A stretch of 64,000 nt of DNA from Alisma plantago-aquatica (taxonomy: Eukaryota; Streptophyta; Magnoliopsida; Alismatales; Alismataceae). The translations under genes and the position numbers were made by a program. Under the pieces are notes generated by a model, which had not been told where the DNA came from, made no database searches, and saw nothing but the letters and a program-made list of their open reading frames with translations. Of the stretch, positions 1-11,311 are shown one piece after another. Position 1 is the first letter of the stretch. Every line of letters starts with the position of its first letter. The DNA lies in the NCBI GenBank assembly GCA_963693085.1, contig OY856410.1, positions 890,581,835 to 890,645,834 on the forward strand, read 5' to 3'.

Positions 1-870
1 AGTAGTTGGAGCACACCCTTATTCTCCCAAGATGGATGGATGGCATAGAATGGAAGTGGAATATGGCCAAAACCTTATAAAACTAGGGTTTTGAGGTGGA
101 GGAAGGTGTAAATGAGGTGGAGGTAGGTGGGAGTAGGTAGGAGCTCCTTGAATGCTTAAGGTAGGTGGAAATAAATGCTATGGGAGTGTGACCTTGTGCT
201 ACAACTACCACCTAGGTATATATATAGGTGGTAGGGAAGCACTAGGTTAAGTGGGGGAAAACTAAGAGTTTTTGTGTAAAAAGTGGGCCAAGGCTACCGG
301 TCACCATGACCATTTTGACCAGCACAACCATAGTGGATGAGGTGAACATGGCTGTGGTAGAGTGGCATGAATGAGATGGTTTCCGTGGTCATTTTGGAGG
401 AAGTGGCACCGACCCTTTTCTTCATGTTGGTCATTGTGGGAGTTTGTCACCACAGGCGTGGCGGATGCCACAAGTGTGGTAGCTTAGAAATGCCACTACA
501 ATTTTTCTATCCGCAACTGTGGTGGTTGAGTTGTTGTAGCACTTCAATTCTTGGACTTTCCTACAATGTGGGGGCATTCTCACCGCAACAATGACATTGT
601 ACCATGACACGTTTTGAGGGACAACTGTGCCTTTTGGTTCCAAAGTCATTCAATCAACTACTCTTTGTCTTAATTTGATTTTTGACCACCTATGGAAGAT
701 TGAGAGATGGTCTAGGGCTCATCCCAGGGTGTAGAAACCCTAGTATCTTCCTATCTTTCTCCTCTCCATCCAATGCATGGTTGAAACACCTAAAAAACAC
801 ACAGAGAACAACCATAAGAAAATTTCATAGTGAACCATTTATCATGGGAAATAACTTGCAATCTAAGGTG
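1..870. other. Unassigned left-edge sequence
   Basis: No gene or recognisable element. Positions 85-150 are rich in AGGTGG-like words. Positions 205-214 and 225-234 form a perfect 10-bp inverted repeat (CTACCACCTA / TAGGTGGTAG) around an AT-rich loop. The short open frames here match nothing I know. Homology to the gypsy polyprotein on the minus strand fades at about 880, so this may be a different element or a replaced end of the old gypsy element. Confidence 0.5.
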
Positions 871-879
871 TCTAGACGT

Positions 880-1545
880 GATTGAAATGCAAAAGATACA
901 AGGCAAATCCCTAACATAGGACTACATCATTTTCATGCTAGGAACTAGATTTATTTCAAAATCAATATCCCTTGGGGGTGGAACACTTGGAAACTAATCG
1001 CAAAAAACATCCTTAAACTTACACACTACATGTACATCTTGGATACTAGGACTCCTCACCTTGGTATCCACCACATGATCCAAGAAAGATCCACACCCTT
1101 GTCTCATACACTTCTCTATTATCACAACCAATACTAGATAGGTAGGAAGAATATTCCTATCTCCTTGGGATTTCCAAGAAACATCACCATCACAAAATGT
1201 CATGACTCTAGAACCACAATCCAAAACAACCTTGTACTTTTCCAAGTTATCCATTACTAGGATCGCATCAAATCCATACATATTAAGTGGCATGAGATCC
1301 ACTTGAATGCTACATTCTAAGAGAGAAAAAACATAGGATGGACACACCTCCTACAACACCATGGAACCAACCAAAGGGGTTTCTAACAAAAGATTATCAG
1401 ATCTACTACAAACAGGAAAGTTACAACTATTTATCAACTCTCTATCAATAAATGAGTGAGTCGCACCTGGGTAAACCAAAATAGATACAGAGGTAGATGC
1501 AAATAAGTCAGAATGAAAATGTTCCACCCGACATATCACAACCTA
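880..1545 (-). pseudogene. Ty3/gypsy pol remnant: protease and protease-RT linker
   Basis: On the minus strand this reads as the retropepsin and the stretch before reverse transcriptase of a plant Ty3/gypsy element. The protease signature is seen near 1448-1482 as YPGATHSF, where the family normally has DSGATHSF: the catalytic Asp is lost. Downstream come DLMPLNMYGFDAILVMD, KYKVVLDC and VVCKFKDVF, the usual linker motifs ending just before RT, then a degraded PPPRDIDFEINLVP. There are stops between the open pieces (for example between 1347 and 1351), and the similarity ends near 880 before any RT motif. Assignment to Ty3/gypsy is secure; the lineage (Tekay/Retand-like) is inference. It belongs with the gag at 1560-2599 and the LTR at 11312-14225. 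Confidence 0.8.
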
Positions 1546-1559
1546 TGGGTTGACCACTC

Positions 1560-2599
1560 CTTCTAGCTGACTCATGGTGTGGAGCCAAGCCATTGCTTGT
1601 TGTCATCCTCAACCTATGCTAGTTGGTCCTGAAGACCCAACATCTGATGTCTATAAATGACCTCTATTGCCACTGCCACTATACTATTGTTGTTTTTGTG
1701 AGCTCTACTGGCTTGCCTTGGTTGTTGGGTAGCCTCTTGATTCTTCATGGGGCAAGACTATCTCACACGCCCAACCTGACAACACTTGAAACACGTCCTT
1801 ATGTCATACTACTGCCTAGATGATCATGTCACTGACATTGATCCAAAACTATTTGTCCTAGATATTGAAAAAAAGTGACCTCTCCATTTGCTAGGAGACC
1901 ATAGTGACTGTACTTGTGTCCTTGGCTCAGAAAAAGTCAACCTCTACTGTGACTGTTGGTACTATGGGGGTAGAAAACCTCTATTTCTTGAAACTACCAG
2001 AAGGTTGTCCTAGAAACTGTCTTCCTTGCACTAGCTTCTCACTACTCCACAACTATCCTCTCCATCCTTCTCATAGATTCCAAAAAAGTAGAAAACTTTT
2101 CACGGGACTCCAAAGCTTACGCTATCTGTTCCAACTCACCATTCAAACCTTTCTTGAACCTTCTGATCCTCTCCTTCTATGTGGCTTCCATATGAGGGTA
2201 GAACCTCAAAAACTTCATAAACTTCACCTTGTAGTCATTACCACATCATGATCCATGGATCAACCATTCGAACTAAGCCATATTCTCCTTCAGACATGTC
2301 TTTGGGAAATAATGACTCACAAACTCCCAACTGAACTCCTCCCAATCGATCACCATTCTTGGTCTCTTCTCCTCTTTGATGGCCCAACAGTGGCCAACAC
2401 TACCCTTCAGAAGGTAGATTGCATGATCACCCCATCCTCTTTGGAGATATTTAGAATCCTAAATGCCTTCTCTAGCTCTATCAACCACATGTTAGCATCT
2501 AACTGGTCCATTGTTCCCACACACTCTACAGTTCCCATGTGTTTCAACCTCTCAAATGTCTTTCCCAGACCCTGAGATTCAGTATTTGTAGTGGGTGCC
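1560..2599 (-). pseudogene. Ty3/gypsy gag remnant, split by the element at 2600-10966
   Basis: Minus-strand gag of the same old gypsy element. Recognisable retrotransposon-gag motifs are GKTFERLKHMG, a D-ANMWLIELEKAF block, then WEEFSWEFVSHYFP. Near 1767-1800 a zinc-knuckle remnant reads CFKCCQVGRVR followed by a stop and SCP, so the CCHC histidine has become Arg. Several stops and shifts break the frame. The N-terminal side does not continue at 2600: it resumes at 10972, on the far side of the inserted element. Joining the two sides through one GTGCC copy leaves an uninterrupted frame across the junction, which supports the insertion. Confidence 0.8.
2595..2599. repeat. Target site duplication GTGCC, left copy
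   Basis: GTGCC directly precedes the TG of the 5' LTR and is repeated at 10967-10971 directly after the CA of the 3' LTR. A perfect 5-bp duplication is what Ty3/gypsy-type integration produces. Confidence 0.93.
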
Positions 2600-4971
2600 T
2601 GTGACAAAGTGGTTTTTGGCTTAATTTCGAGGACGAAATTTCTTTTAAGGTGTGTAGGATGTGATGGAGTGGACTTTGTAATCCTAAAATGTCCAATGAC
2701 ACAAATGAAGTCATACATGTCGAGTTGTTTTGAGTATCTTAAGTGTTTTAGTAATGTTGGAGTGTTGATCGAGGTTTGTATAATGTTCTGGATCCATAAG
2801 TTTATGCCTTTTGAGGAGTTTAATTGAATGATCTAAAAGCTGACTTTTGTTACCAAATTGGAGTAGAATGTACCTTGAGATATATGGAAGCTACAGTTAA
2901 AATTTGGTGGCATTTGGATGTTCCTAGAGGAAGTTATTAAGGTTTGAAATTGGTGAAATAATGTGCTTTTTGAGGATTATAAGACCAAAGTTTAAGGGCA
3001 ATGATATGTCAGACCCTTGACTTGTCATGCGCCAAATCTGAGCCATCCGATGAGAGTGCCACAGATTTAGGATGGATCAGACGACTGAGGAATCATCCTC
3101 AACCTCCACCTAGTTTGCAGATCGTGGCTATAGTTGGAGACCGGGACCGCTGACCACGTTTTCCCTCTATGACCCTTCTCACGGAAAACTGATCGAGGCA
3201 TTGCCTCCTCCTCATCACCAGGAACTCATCAGCCCTCGCACGACCTCCAGTGAGGCCTAGAACCACCTACATGACTAACTCTGACAACTACTCTCTCCAG
3301 CGTGCCCAAGCTAGTTGGGGCTTTCGTGTGTTGTCCTCCCCTCGCACATACGGCACATTCACGAGCATCACATGGATGCTTTTCCACCTTCCCTTCATTC
3401 AATTCATCCAGAGCATTGCCCGATGATCCTATCCTACAACCAAGCTTTTCCAATTCATCCCCTCCGCAGCACAGCTCCTTCTCGGACCGCCGCCACCACG
3501 ATCTCTTCGTTTGAACCCTTTCTTAAGCTTCGTCGTACTCCCAGACACCTCAACGGTGCCTCAGAAAGGCTTTGAACTTCCTGAACTAGTCTAGCCATCT
3601 CCTTCTTCACCACCTCGAACCATCTACTCCGATCACCCCAGCCGTTTATGCCCCAGGGGGAGTCAGGCTTCGAGAAGTTGCCGCCTTAACCCTATAGGCC
3701 TTCGTGAAGGTGACCAAGCAAGCAATTGCACACGAGCCACACTTGACTGACCTCTTTTGCTCGCCAGAGGAGCCGGCGCGCGAAGACGCTCTACTTTGGC
3801 AGAGAAACAAAGTCTTGCTGTGGGACTCTGCGAGCGAGAAAGCGAGAAAGAAAGAACCCTGAACCAGAGGAATCAAATCCCCTGAACCGGCCGGTTCACA
3901 GTGAACCAACCAAGAATCGGTCGACCCACCTCAAGTTTGACCTACAAGGAGCCGCGCCCCAACTGAAGGCCACGTGGCGGAGTGCCATTGACTGAGGGAG
4001 GTAAATACCCCAAAATTTTGCAGATCTTTGATAATTTGTAGAAAATAGCTCGATTACCAGAAAAATACATAGAATATACCAAAATTCTTGGAAAAATACA
4101 TAGAACAAGATGAAAGCATAACATCAGGCTTTTGACGAACTAATATCAATGATATCATGTAAGATATAGAATGCTTAGTTCATGAGTAGTAAATACTAAA
4201 TGATGATATACAATTATGGAAAAATGTCAGTAGATTCGTGATCATGTTTATAATTCATATGATGTCAGATATGGTCATGTTAATGCACGAAATCTTGTAA
4301 TTTGATTAATATGTCTAATTAGGGCTAATAACACTAAAGATGATGCAATTAATACATACATACTCAATAAATGACAAAATTCACAGAATAAGCTCATATC
4401 AGTATATGGAACCTCAGTATTAATTATGAGATCATAATGATGAACATAATCCATGTTATATGAAGATGAATCTTAATACATGGTTTTAAACCATAATCTC
4501 AGTTAATGGTGTAACCTAGGGTTAATTAATTTGCACAAAATGCTATGGAAGATAATGTTCAGATAATGAATCATAATCTAGAATATGACATCAGTATGAT
4601 AATTCTAAGACAAGAATGCAAGTAATGATGAGAATATCCTAATGAGTTAAGAAAACCCTAAAATGGATACGATTAGGGTTAAGACAAAATGTAAGATGAT
4701 GAGAACCTGATGATAGTATATGATCTTGTCTTGATCAGGGTTTGACCAAGAAATAGATGACATGAGGAATATGTGATTAGGATGTCTCTTTGGAAGGTAC
4801 ACCATTACCTCTTACTTGGCTTATTATACAATATGCTTGTGTTATATGCATAGTAAAATACTTGGCATATGGTATTGGATGAAATTATTGTTCTTGTATG
4901 ATATGTTTGTTGGTTTTCTATACTTACTGCTATGAACACATCAAACATAATATCTCTGTTCCATTATATGA

Positions 4972-5131
4972 AAGCACCAACTCTTTGGTAGTGTGCTTGG
5001 AAGTGACCGAACTCTTTGGTAGTGGTCACATTGTACATATGGAAGCACCAACTCTTTGGTAGTGTGCTTGGACCCAACTCTTTAGTAGTGGTCACAGTGT
5101 ACATATGATCCAACTCTTTGGTAGTGATCAT
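4972..5131 (+). repeat. Array of five hairpin units with changing arms and constant core
   Basis: Five units share a 15-nt core close to CAACTCTTTGGTAGT. Each core is flanked by inverted arms that differ by unit: 4972-4998 AAGCAC/GTGCTT; 5003-5029 GTGACC/GGTCAC; 5043-5069 AAGCAC/GTGCTT; 5071-5093 GACC/GGTC; 5105-5131 ATGATC/GATCAT. Within most cores ACCAA and TTGGT can pair around CTCT, giving a nested stem. The spacer contains GTACATATG after units 2 and 4. The array is about 150 bp upstream of the TATA box and is repeated in the 3' LTR. Confidence 0.85.
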
Positions 5132-5278
5132 AAAGGCCTTGAGATATAATGGAAAATGTGCTTAAAATATGTGTTCTCTTTTGTTAATGAATATCTTTGT
5201 GCAAGTATACACTTTTCTTATATTCTTCTGTCTTTGCCAAGTATTACTTTTATCTTATTGCCAAGACATGATGAGAGG

Positions 5279-5288
5279 TATATAAAAG
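5279..5288 (+). promoter_or_regulatory. Putative LTR TATA box
   Basis: TATATAAAAG, about 450 bp before the LTR end and conserved at 10514-10523 in the other LTR. This is a plausible position for the U3/R promoter of a plant LTR. Transcription start is not visible from sequence. Confidence 0.5.
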
Positions 5289-5731
5289 ACACGTAGGCGT
5301 ACTCATTACAATATTCTTGAAATATTGTGCTGACGTGTACCGCATGTAATCTTTTGTATAGGTTGTGGTTATGCTCTTGAAGATCTAGGATAGTTGAGAG
5401 TTGTGTGGCGAGCTGATGTTCAGGTGAACCTGTTGTCTTAAGATCCTGTAGTTTAGTGGTAGTACATGTATATGTTAAAGTTTTCTGTTCAATATGTATT
5501 ATCAAATGTTGTAACAATTCATGTTGTAATTATATGTTGAATGGTGAACATGTGTGTATGGTTTTATTATTGTTCATGTACATGTGCTACTGATTGTTTC
5601 CTTTTGACTCCCTTGATTTTCTTCTTCTTAGCCTAGTGTGGGATGTTTAAATTGGGATTCTCACTGAGGTGAGGATTTCAATTTGGACGTCACACATCAG
5701 ATTAAGTTTTAGAAAATCCGGGGACGTCACA

Positions 5732-7832
5732 GGTGGTATCAGAGCATGAACAATAGCAAAGCCTGGCATTTGCTCATTATGCAACACAAAACTAAAGAAC
5801 CTTGAACTTTAATAATCTTTTAGGGTTAGATTAGTTGTCTTTTAGAGACTAGACCTGACCTAGCCTCTAGGTTAGCACCTAGATGTCTAAGAACTTGGTC
5901 TAGACTGGTGCTTGTTGAGTAGCAAGTCCTTGGCTGTCGTTCCTTCCCTGTGGTGCAGTGGAATGGGACGTTGCACTATTTGGAAATGACGTGCATCAAG
6001 GGAAGAGAAACCCTAGACATATTGTGCACGTTGTCTAGCGGAGCTACACTAGTCTACCCCTTGTTCTCACCCTTTTCACTAGTTTTCATGACACTGGACT
6101 CTCTACTATGTGTGGGACACTCGTTTTCAAGATTTGGTTTTTGATTCCAATCGGATCAAACCTCGATAGTTTTCTCTGACATTTGTTTTATCAGAGAAAA
6201 ACTATATAATATTTTATTATGTATATGTATTACAAAAAAATGTGTCCCCACACATGTACGAGTAGGAGGTGGTCATGTAACCTAAGTGAAAGTGAATGAC
6301 ATCAGTCTAGAAGAGAGAGTAGTTCTAGATTAGATGTCTAGAGCCTTGTTGGAATATATATGATAGATGGAATAGATGAAATAAGTTTGATGATACGGTC
6401 TAAGTCTTATATAGATGGTTATGATGATCTATGTTTGTTTTTGAGGATTTGAGATAAGTTTTGATGATGCAAGTATGAGTTCTTTTATGAGATAAGATAT
6501 GCTAAGTTAAGACAAAGTTGTGAGTCAGCATGAGCCTCAAGCTCTTTTACAAAGGAGGACCTCTAGTGTTAGGACCAGTTTTGGGGTTAGCTCAAGAGAG
6601 AGCGAGACCCACAGGGAGAAGGTCAGAGAACCTAGACTCCATGATATGAGAAATACGAGAAATATGTGATATGATATGTCCTAAACTAGAATAATCCTGA
6701 GTGAATGAGTTGAGTTGCCTAATGCATGATTCTTATAGACCTGTTAAACCCTAGATGTCATTGGGAGAACCAAACCCTAGAGACAAATAGAGGTTGGCTA
6801 TATGTGCGCATATGTGAACATGAATATGAGTGCCTACCATCTGGGTGAGGGAGAGAGCCCAAGACCCTGGAGGAGGTAGCTATGTTAGTTCTGAGAAGCC
6901 TCATGCTTGGGTTGGTGGTTTCCCACATAGGAATCTAGTGGTGTATATAAGAGAGTTTTGGGTAAGCATGTTTCATGGGTAGAAGACCTATGAAGAGTAT
7001 GTCATAGCATGTTTTGGTTTGTGCTTTTGTGGCTAGAGCTAATGAAGCTATTAGTTAGTGCCAATGAGGTATACCTGAGAACCCTAGACCGAGAGGGAAG
7101 ATATAGTTTGTACATATGAGATACTCATAGAGTTGAGTTAGCTCAGAGAGACTGAGCATGGCATTACCCTCTGGTATGGGTTAGGAGAACCGCAATTGGA
7201 CTATATAAAGTTTTGATACATGTTTCACGAGCCACTGGTGTACTCTTATTAGCACAACCATGATATAATAGATGTAAGGATGTGAACTAATCTCGAGACA
7301 TGAATAATTGCTGATTAATTTTGTGATGAAATCACTAGTAAATGTTACAATTTATCATAAACAACAAAATAAGCCCATATGAATGAAACATGGTACACGA
7401 GGTGTTAATCTTAGTGCTTAACAAAGATGGAAAATATAGTTTGACAGCTAGCACAACATAATGCTTATGACACCTTGATATAATCTAGATGGATAATGTG
7501 GGTTAACTTTGGTTAACTCCTTTGGAACATGGTAATATGATGTTGAATAATAATGTATGGGTTAAGATAAGGATGCAACCCTAGCATATGAGATATGTAA
7601 TGACATAACCTAAGTTTCTAAACCCTGAGTTTAACCTTGAATAGAGTGTTTGTGCACCAAGATGGTTGTAAAACCCTCTAATAGTGCTTTGGATACATGG
7701 TTCTAGGTAATCTTGCAGATATGTTACACCTAGAATAGTTCCTACATGTGGATGAAGGCAAGATAAGGTTTTCCTTGGAAATATGAGTATGGTTTACTTT
7801 CGAGGACGAAATTTCTTTTAAGATGTATATGA
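5732..7832 (+). other. Non-coding internal region of the LARD-like element
   Basis: Starts with the primer-binding site TGGTATCAGAGC at 5734-5745, matching initiator tRNA-Met. The following 2.1 kb has no gag, protease, RT, RNase H or integrase motif; the longest open frame seen (5950-6144) is 64 codons and unrecognised. It ends with the tract around 7799-7832 that precedes the 3' LTR. The element must have used proteins from another element. Confidence 0.85.
5734..5745 (+). other. Primer-binding site (initiator tRNA-Met)
   Basis: TGGTATCAGAGC, two bases after the 5' LTR end. This is the standard plant retrotransposon primer site complementary to the 3' end of initiator tRNA-Met, and it fixes the element's orientation as plus. 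Confidence 0.93.
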
Positions 7833-10800
7833 TGTGACAAAGTGGTTTTTGGCTTAATTCCGAGGACGTAATTTCTTTTAAGGTGTGTAGGATGTGATGG
7901 AGTGGACTTTGGAATCCTAAAATGTCCAATGACACAAATGAAGTCATACATGTCGAGTTGTTTTGAGTATCTTAAGTGTTTTAGTAATGTTGGAGTGTTG
8001 ATCGAGGTTTGTATAATGTTCTGGATCCATAAGTTTATGCCTTTTGAGAAGTTTAATTGAATGATCTAAAAGCTGACTTTTGTCACCAAATTGGAGTAGA
8101 ATGCACCTTGAGATATAGGGAAGCTACGGTTAAAATTTGGTGGCATTTGGATGTTTCTAGAGGAAGTTATTAAGGTTTGAAATTGGTGAAATAATGTACT
8201 TTTTGAGGATTATAAGACCAAAGTTTAAGGGAAATGATATGTCACACCCTTGACTTGTCACGCGCCAAATCTGAGCCATCCGATGAGAGTGCCACAGATT
8301 TAGGATGGATCAGACGGATGAGGAGTCATCCCCAACCTCCGCCTAGTTTGCAGGTCGTGGCTATAGTTGGAGACCGGGACCGCTGACCACCTTTTCCCTC
8401 TCTAACCCTACTCGCGGAAAATTGACCAAGGCATTGCCTCCTCCTCATCACCAGAAACTCATCAGCCCTCGCACGACCTCCCGTGAGGCCTAGAACCACC
8501 TACACGACTAACTCTGACAACTACTCTCTCCAGCGCGCCCAAGCTAGTTGGGGCTTTCATGTGTTGTCCTCCCCTCGCACATATCGCACATTCGCGAGCA
8601 TCGCATGGATGCTTTTCCACCTTCCCTTCGTTCAATTCGTCCAGAGCATTGCCCGATGATCCTAGCCTACAACCAAGCTTTTCCCAGTCATCCCCTCCGC
8701 GACACAACTCCTTCTCGGACCGCCACCACCACGATCTCTTCGTTTGAACCCTTTCTTAAGCTTCGTCATACTCCCAGACACCTCAACGACGCCTCAGAAA
8801 GGCTTTGAACTTCCCGAACTAGTCTAGCCATCTCCTTCTTCACCACCTCGAACCATCTGCTCTGATCACCCTAGCCGTTTTATGCCCCAGGGGGAGTCAG
8901 GCTTCGAGAAGTTTCCGCCTTAACCCTGTAGGCCTTCATGAAGGTGACTAAGCAAGAAATTGCACACGAGCTATGCTTGACTGACCTCCTTTGCTTGCTG
9001 GAGGAGCTGGCGCGCGGCGACGCTTTGCTTTGGCGGAGAAACAAAGTCTTGTTGCGGGACTCTGCGAGCGAGAAAGCGAGAAAGAAAGAACCCTAAACTA
9101 GAGGAATCAAATCCCCTGAACCGGCCGGCTCATAGTGAACCAACCAAGAATCGGTCGACCCACCTCAAGTTTGACCTACAAGGAGCCGCGCCCCAACTGA
9201 AGGCCACATGGCGGAGTGCCATTGGCTGATGGAGGTAAATACCCCAAAATCTTGCAGATATTTGATAATTTGTAGAAAATAGCTCGATTACCAGAAAAAT
9301 ACATATAATATACCAAAATTCTCAGAAAAATACATAGAACAAGATGAAAGCATAACATCAGGCTTTTGACGAACTAATATCAGTGATATCATGTAAGATA
9401 TAGAATGCTTAGTTCATGAGTAGTAAATACTAAGTGATGATATAAAATTATGGAAAAATGTCAGTAGATTCGTGATCATGTTTATAATGCATATGATGTC
9501 AGATATGGTCATGTTAATGCACGAAATCTTGTAATTTGATTAATATGTCTAATTAGGGCTAATAACACTAAAGATGATGCAATTAATACATACACACTCA
9601 ATAAATGACAAAATTCACAGAATAAGCTCATATCAGTATATGGAACCTCAATATTAATTATGAGATCATAATGATGAACATAATCCATGTTATATGAAGA
9701 TGAATCTTAATACATGGTTTTAAACCATAATCTCGGTTAATGGTGTAACCTAGGGTTAATTAATGTGCACAAAAATGCTATGTAAGATAATGTTCAGATA
9801 ATGAGTCGTAATCTGGAATATGACATCAGTATGATAATTCTAAGACAAGAATGCAAGTAATGATGAATATATCCTAATGAGTTAAGAAAACCCTAAAATG
9901 GATATGATTAGGGTTAAGACAAGATGTAAGATGATGAGAACCTAATGATAGTATATGATCTTGTCTTGATCAGGGTTTGACCAAGAAATAGATGACATGA
10001 GGAATATGTGATTAGGATGTCTCTTTGGAAGGTACACCATTACCTCTTACTTGGCTTATTATACAATATGCTTGTGTTATATGCATAGTAAAATACTTGG
10101 CATATGGTATTGGATGAAATTATTGTTCTTGTATGATATGTTGGTTGGTTTTCTATACTTACTGGTATGAACACATCAAACATAATATCTCTGTTCCATT
10201 ATATGAAAGAACCAACTCTTTGGCAGTGTGCTTAGAAGTGACCGAACTCTTTGGTAGTGGTCACATTGTACATATGGAAGCACCAACTCTTTGGTAGTGT
10301 GCTTGGACCTAACTCTTTAGTAGTGGTCACAATGTACATATGATCCAACTCTTTCGTAGTGATCATAAAGGCCTTGAGATATAATGGAAAATGTGCTTAA
10401 AATATGTGTTCTCTTTTGTTAATGAATATCTTTGTGCAAGTATACACTTTTCTTATATTCTTCTGTCTCTGCCAAGTATTACTTTTATCTTATTGCCAAG
10501 ATATGATGAGAGGTATATAAAAGACACGTAGGCGTACTCAGTACAATATTCTTGAAATATTGTGCTGGCGTGTACCGCATGTAATCTTTTGTATAGGTTG
10601 TGGTTATGCTCTTGAAGATCCAGGATAGTTGAGAGTTGTGTGGCGAGCTGATGTTTAGGTGGACCTGTTGTGTTAAGATCCTATAGTTTAGTGGTAGTAC
10701 ATGTATATGTTAAAGTTTGTTGTTCAATATGTAATATAAAATGTTGTAACAATTCATGTTGTAATTATATGTTGAATGGTGAACATGTGTGTATGGTTTT

Positions 10801-10966
10801 ATTATTGTTCATGTACATGTGCTACTAATTGTTTCCTTTTGACTCCCTTGATTTTCTTCTTCTTAGCCTAGTGTGGGATGTTTAAATTGGGATTCTCGCT
10901 GAGGTGAGGGTTTCAATTTGGACGTCACATATCAGATTAAGTTTTAGAAAATCTGGGGACATCACA
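7833..10966 (+). repeat. 3' LTR of the LARD-like element
   Basis: Co-linear with 2600-5731. Ends GACATCACA, directly followed by GTGCC. Many visible differences from the 5' LTR are C/T or G/A changes in former CG context in the GC-rich block (His/Arg exchanges in the open frame at 8548-8808). The hairpin array is at 10207-10366, where one arm base of unit 1 and one core base of unit 5 have changed. Confidence 0.92.
10207..10366 (+). repeat. Hairpin array, 3' LTR copy
   Basis: Second copy of the five-unit array at 4972-5131 with the same order and spacing. Unit 1 arm is AAGAAC against GTGCTT (one mismatch) and unit 5 keeps ATGATC/GATCAT. The TATA-like TATATAAAAG follows at 10514-10523. Confidence 0.82.
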
Positions 10967-11311
10967 GTGCCCTTGGTTGAGGTGCGTGTGCTATATCTTC
11001 TAGATGCGTGATTGTGTCCATAAGATGTCCAAAAACTGATTGGAAAGCTGTATTAGCTATCTTGAAGGGTCAAATAGGGGTAGGATGGGCTGTTCTATCC
11101 CCATCTCATGTACTCCTCCAACTGGTACTAATCTCCTACTGCCACTTCCTGGCACCATAAAGCTAGTCTCATCATGTTCTTCCCATTCTCCAAACTTATT
11201 AGCACAACCATAGACCATGGTTAGATATGTTGGTTAGGTAAGAATATACACAACAAATTAGGTCCTATGTCCGTGTAGACTCATCAAACCTTAAGTTCTG
11301 ATACCACAAAA
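10967..11311 (-). pseudogene. Old gypsy element: gag N-terminal side, leader and primer site
   Basis: 10967-10971 is the right GTGCC. Minus-strand reading from about 11250 towards 10972 is the N-terminal side of the gag interrupted at 2599, with at least one stop. The primer-binding site of this element is at 11295-11306 (minus-strand TGGTATCAGAAC), five bases from the LTR end at 11312. Confidence 0.7.

Larger units (their letters stand above)
2600..5731 (+). repeat. 5' LTR of the LARD-like element
   Basis: Begins TGTGACAAAG and ends GACGTCACA. Internal layout: a purine-tract-like segment and a second TGTGAT start at about 2628-2660; a GC-rich block at about 3030-4000 in otherwise AT-rich sequence; an array of five hairpin units at 4972-5131; a TATA box at 5279. 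The GC-rich block holds short open frames in several phases (for example 3315-3575, 86 codons), also open in the other LTR at 8548-8808; I do not take these as proven genes. Confidence 0.92.
2600..10966 (+). mobile_element. Complete non-autonomous LTR retrotransposon with 3.13-kb LTRs (LARD-like)
   Basis: An 8.37-kb element: 5' LTR 2600-5731, initiator-Met primer site at 5734, 2.1-kb internal region without coding capacity, purine-rich tract before the 3' LTR, 3' LTR 7833-10966, and a perfect GTGCC target duplication. The two LTRs are nearly co-linear (3132 and 3134 bp) and differ at scattered sites, so the insertion is moderately old. Long LTRs with a non-coding centre match the large retrotransposon derivative (LARD) class. 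The tract before the 3' LTR resembles the end of plant Ty3/gypsy pol, so mobilisation by a gypsy partner is likely (inference). It sits in the gag of an older gypsy element of opposite orientation. Confidence 0.9.

Noticed and set aside
3229..3909. Short frames in the LARD-like LTR taken as genes
   Set aside because: They lie in LTR sequence, overlap in several phases and have no recognisable motif.
4972..5131. CRISPR-like reading of the repeat array
   Set aside because: Units are hairpins with variable arms, spacing is irregular, and the host is a plant; no cas genes.
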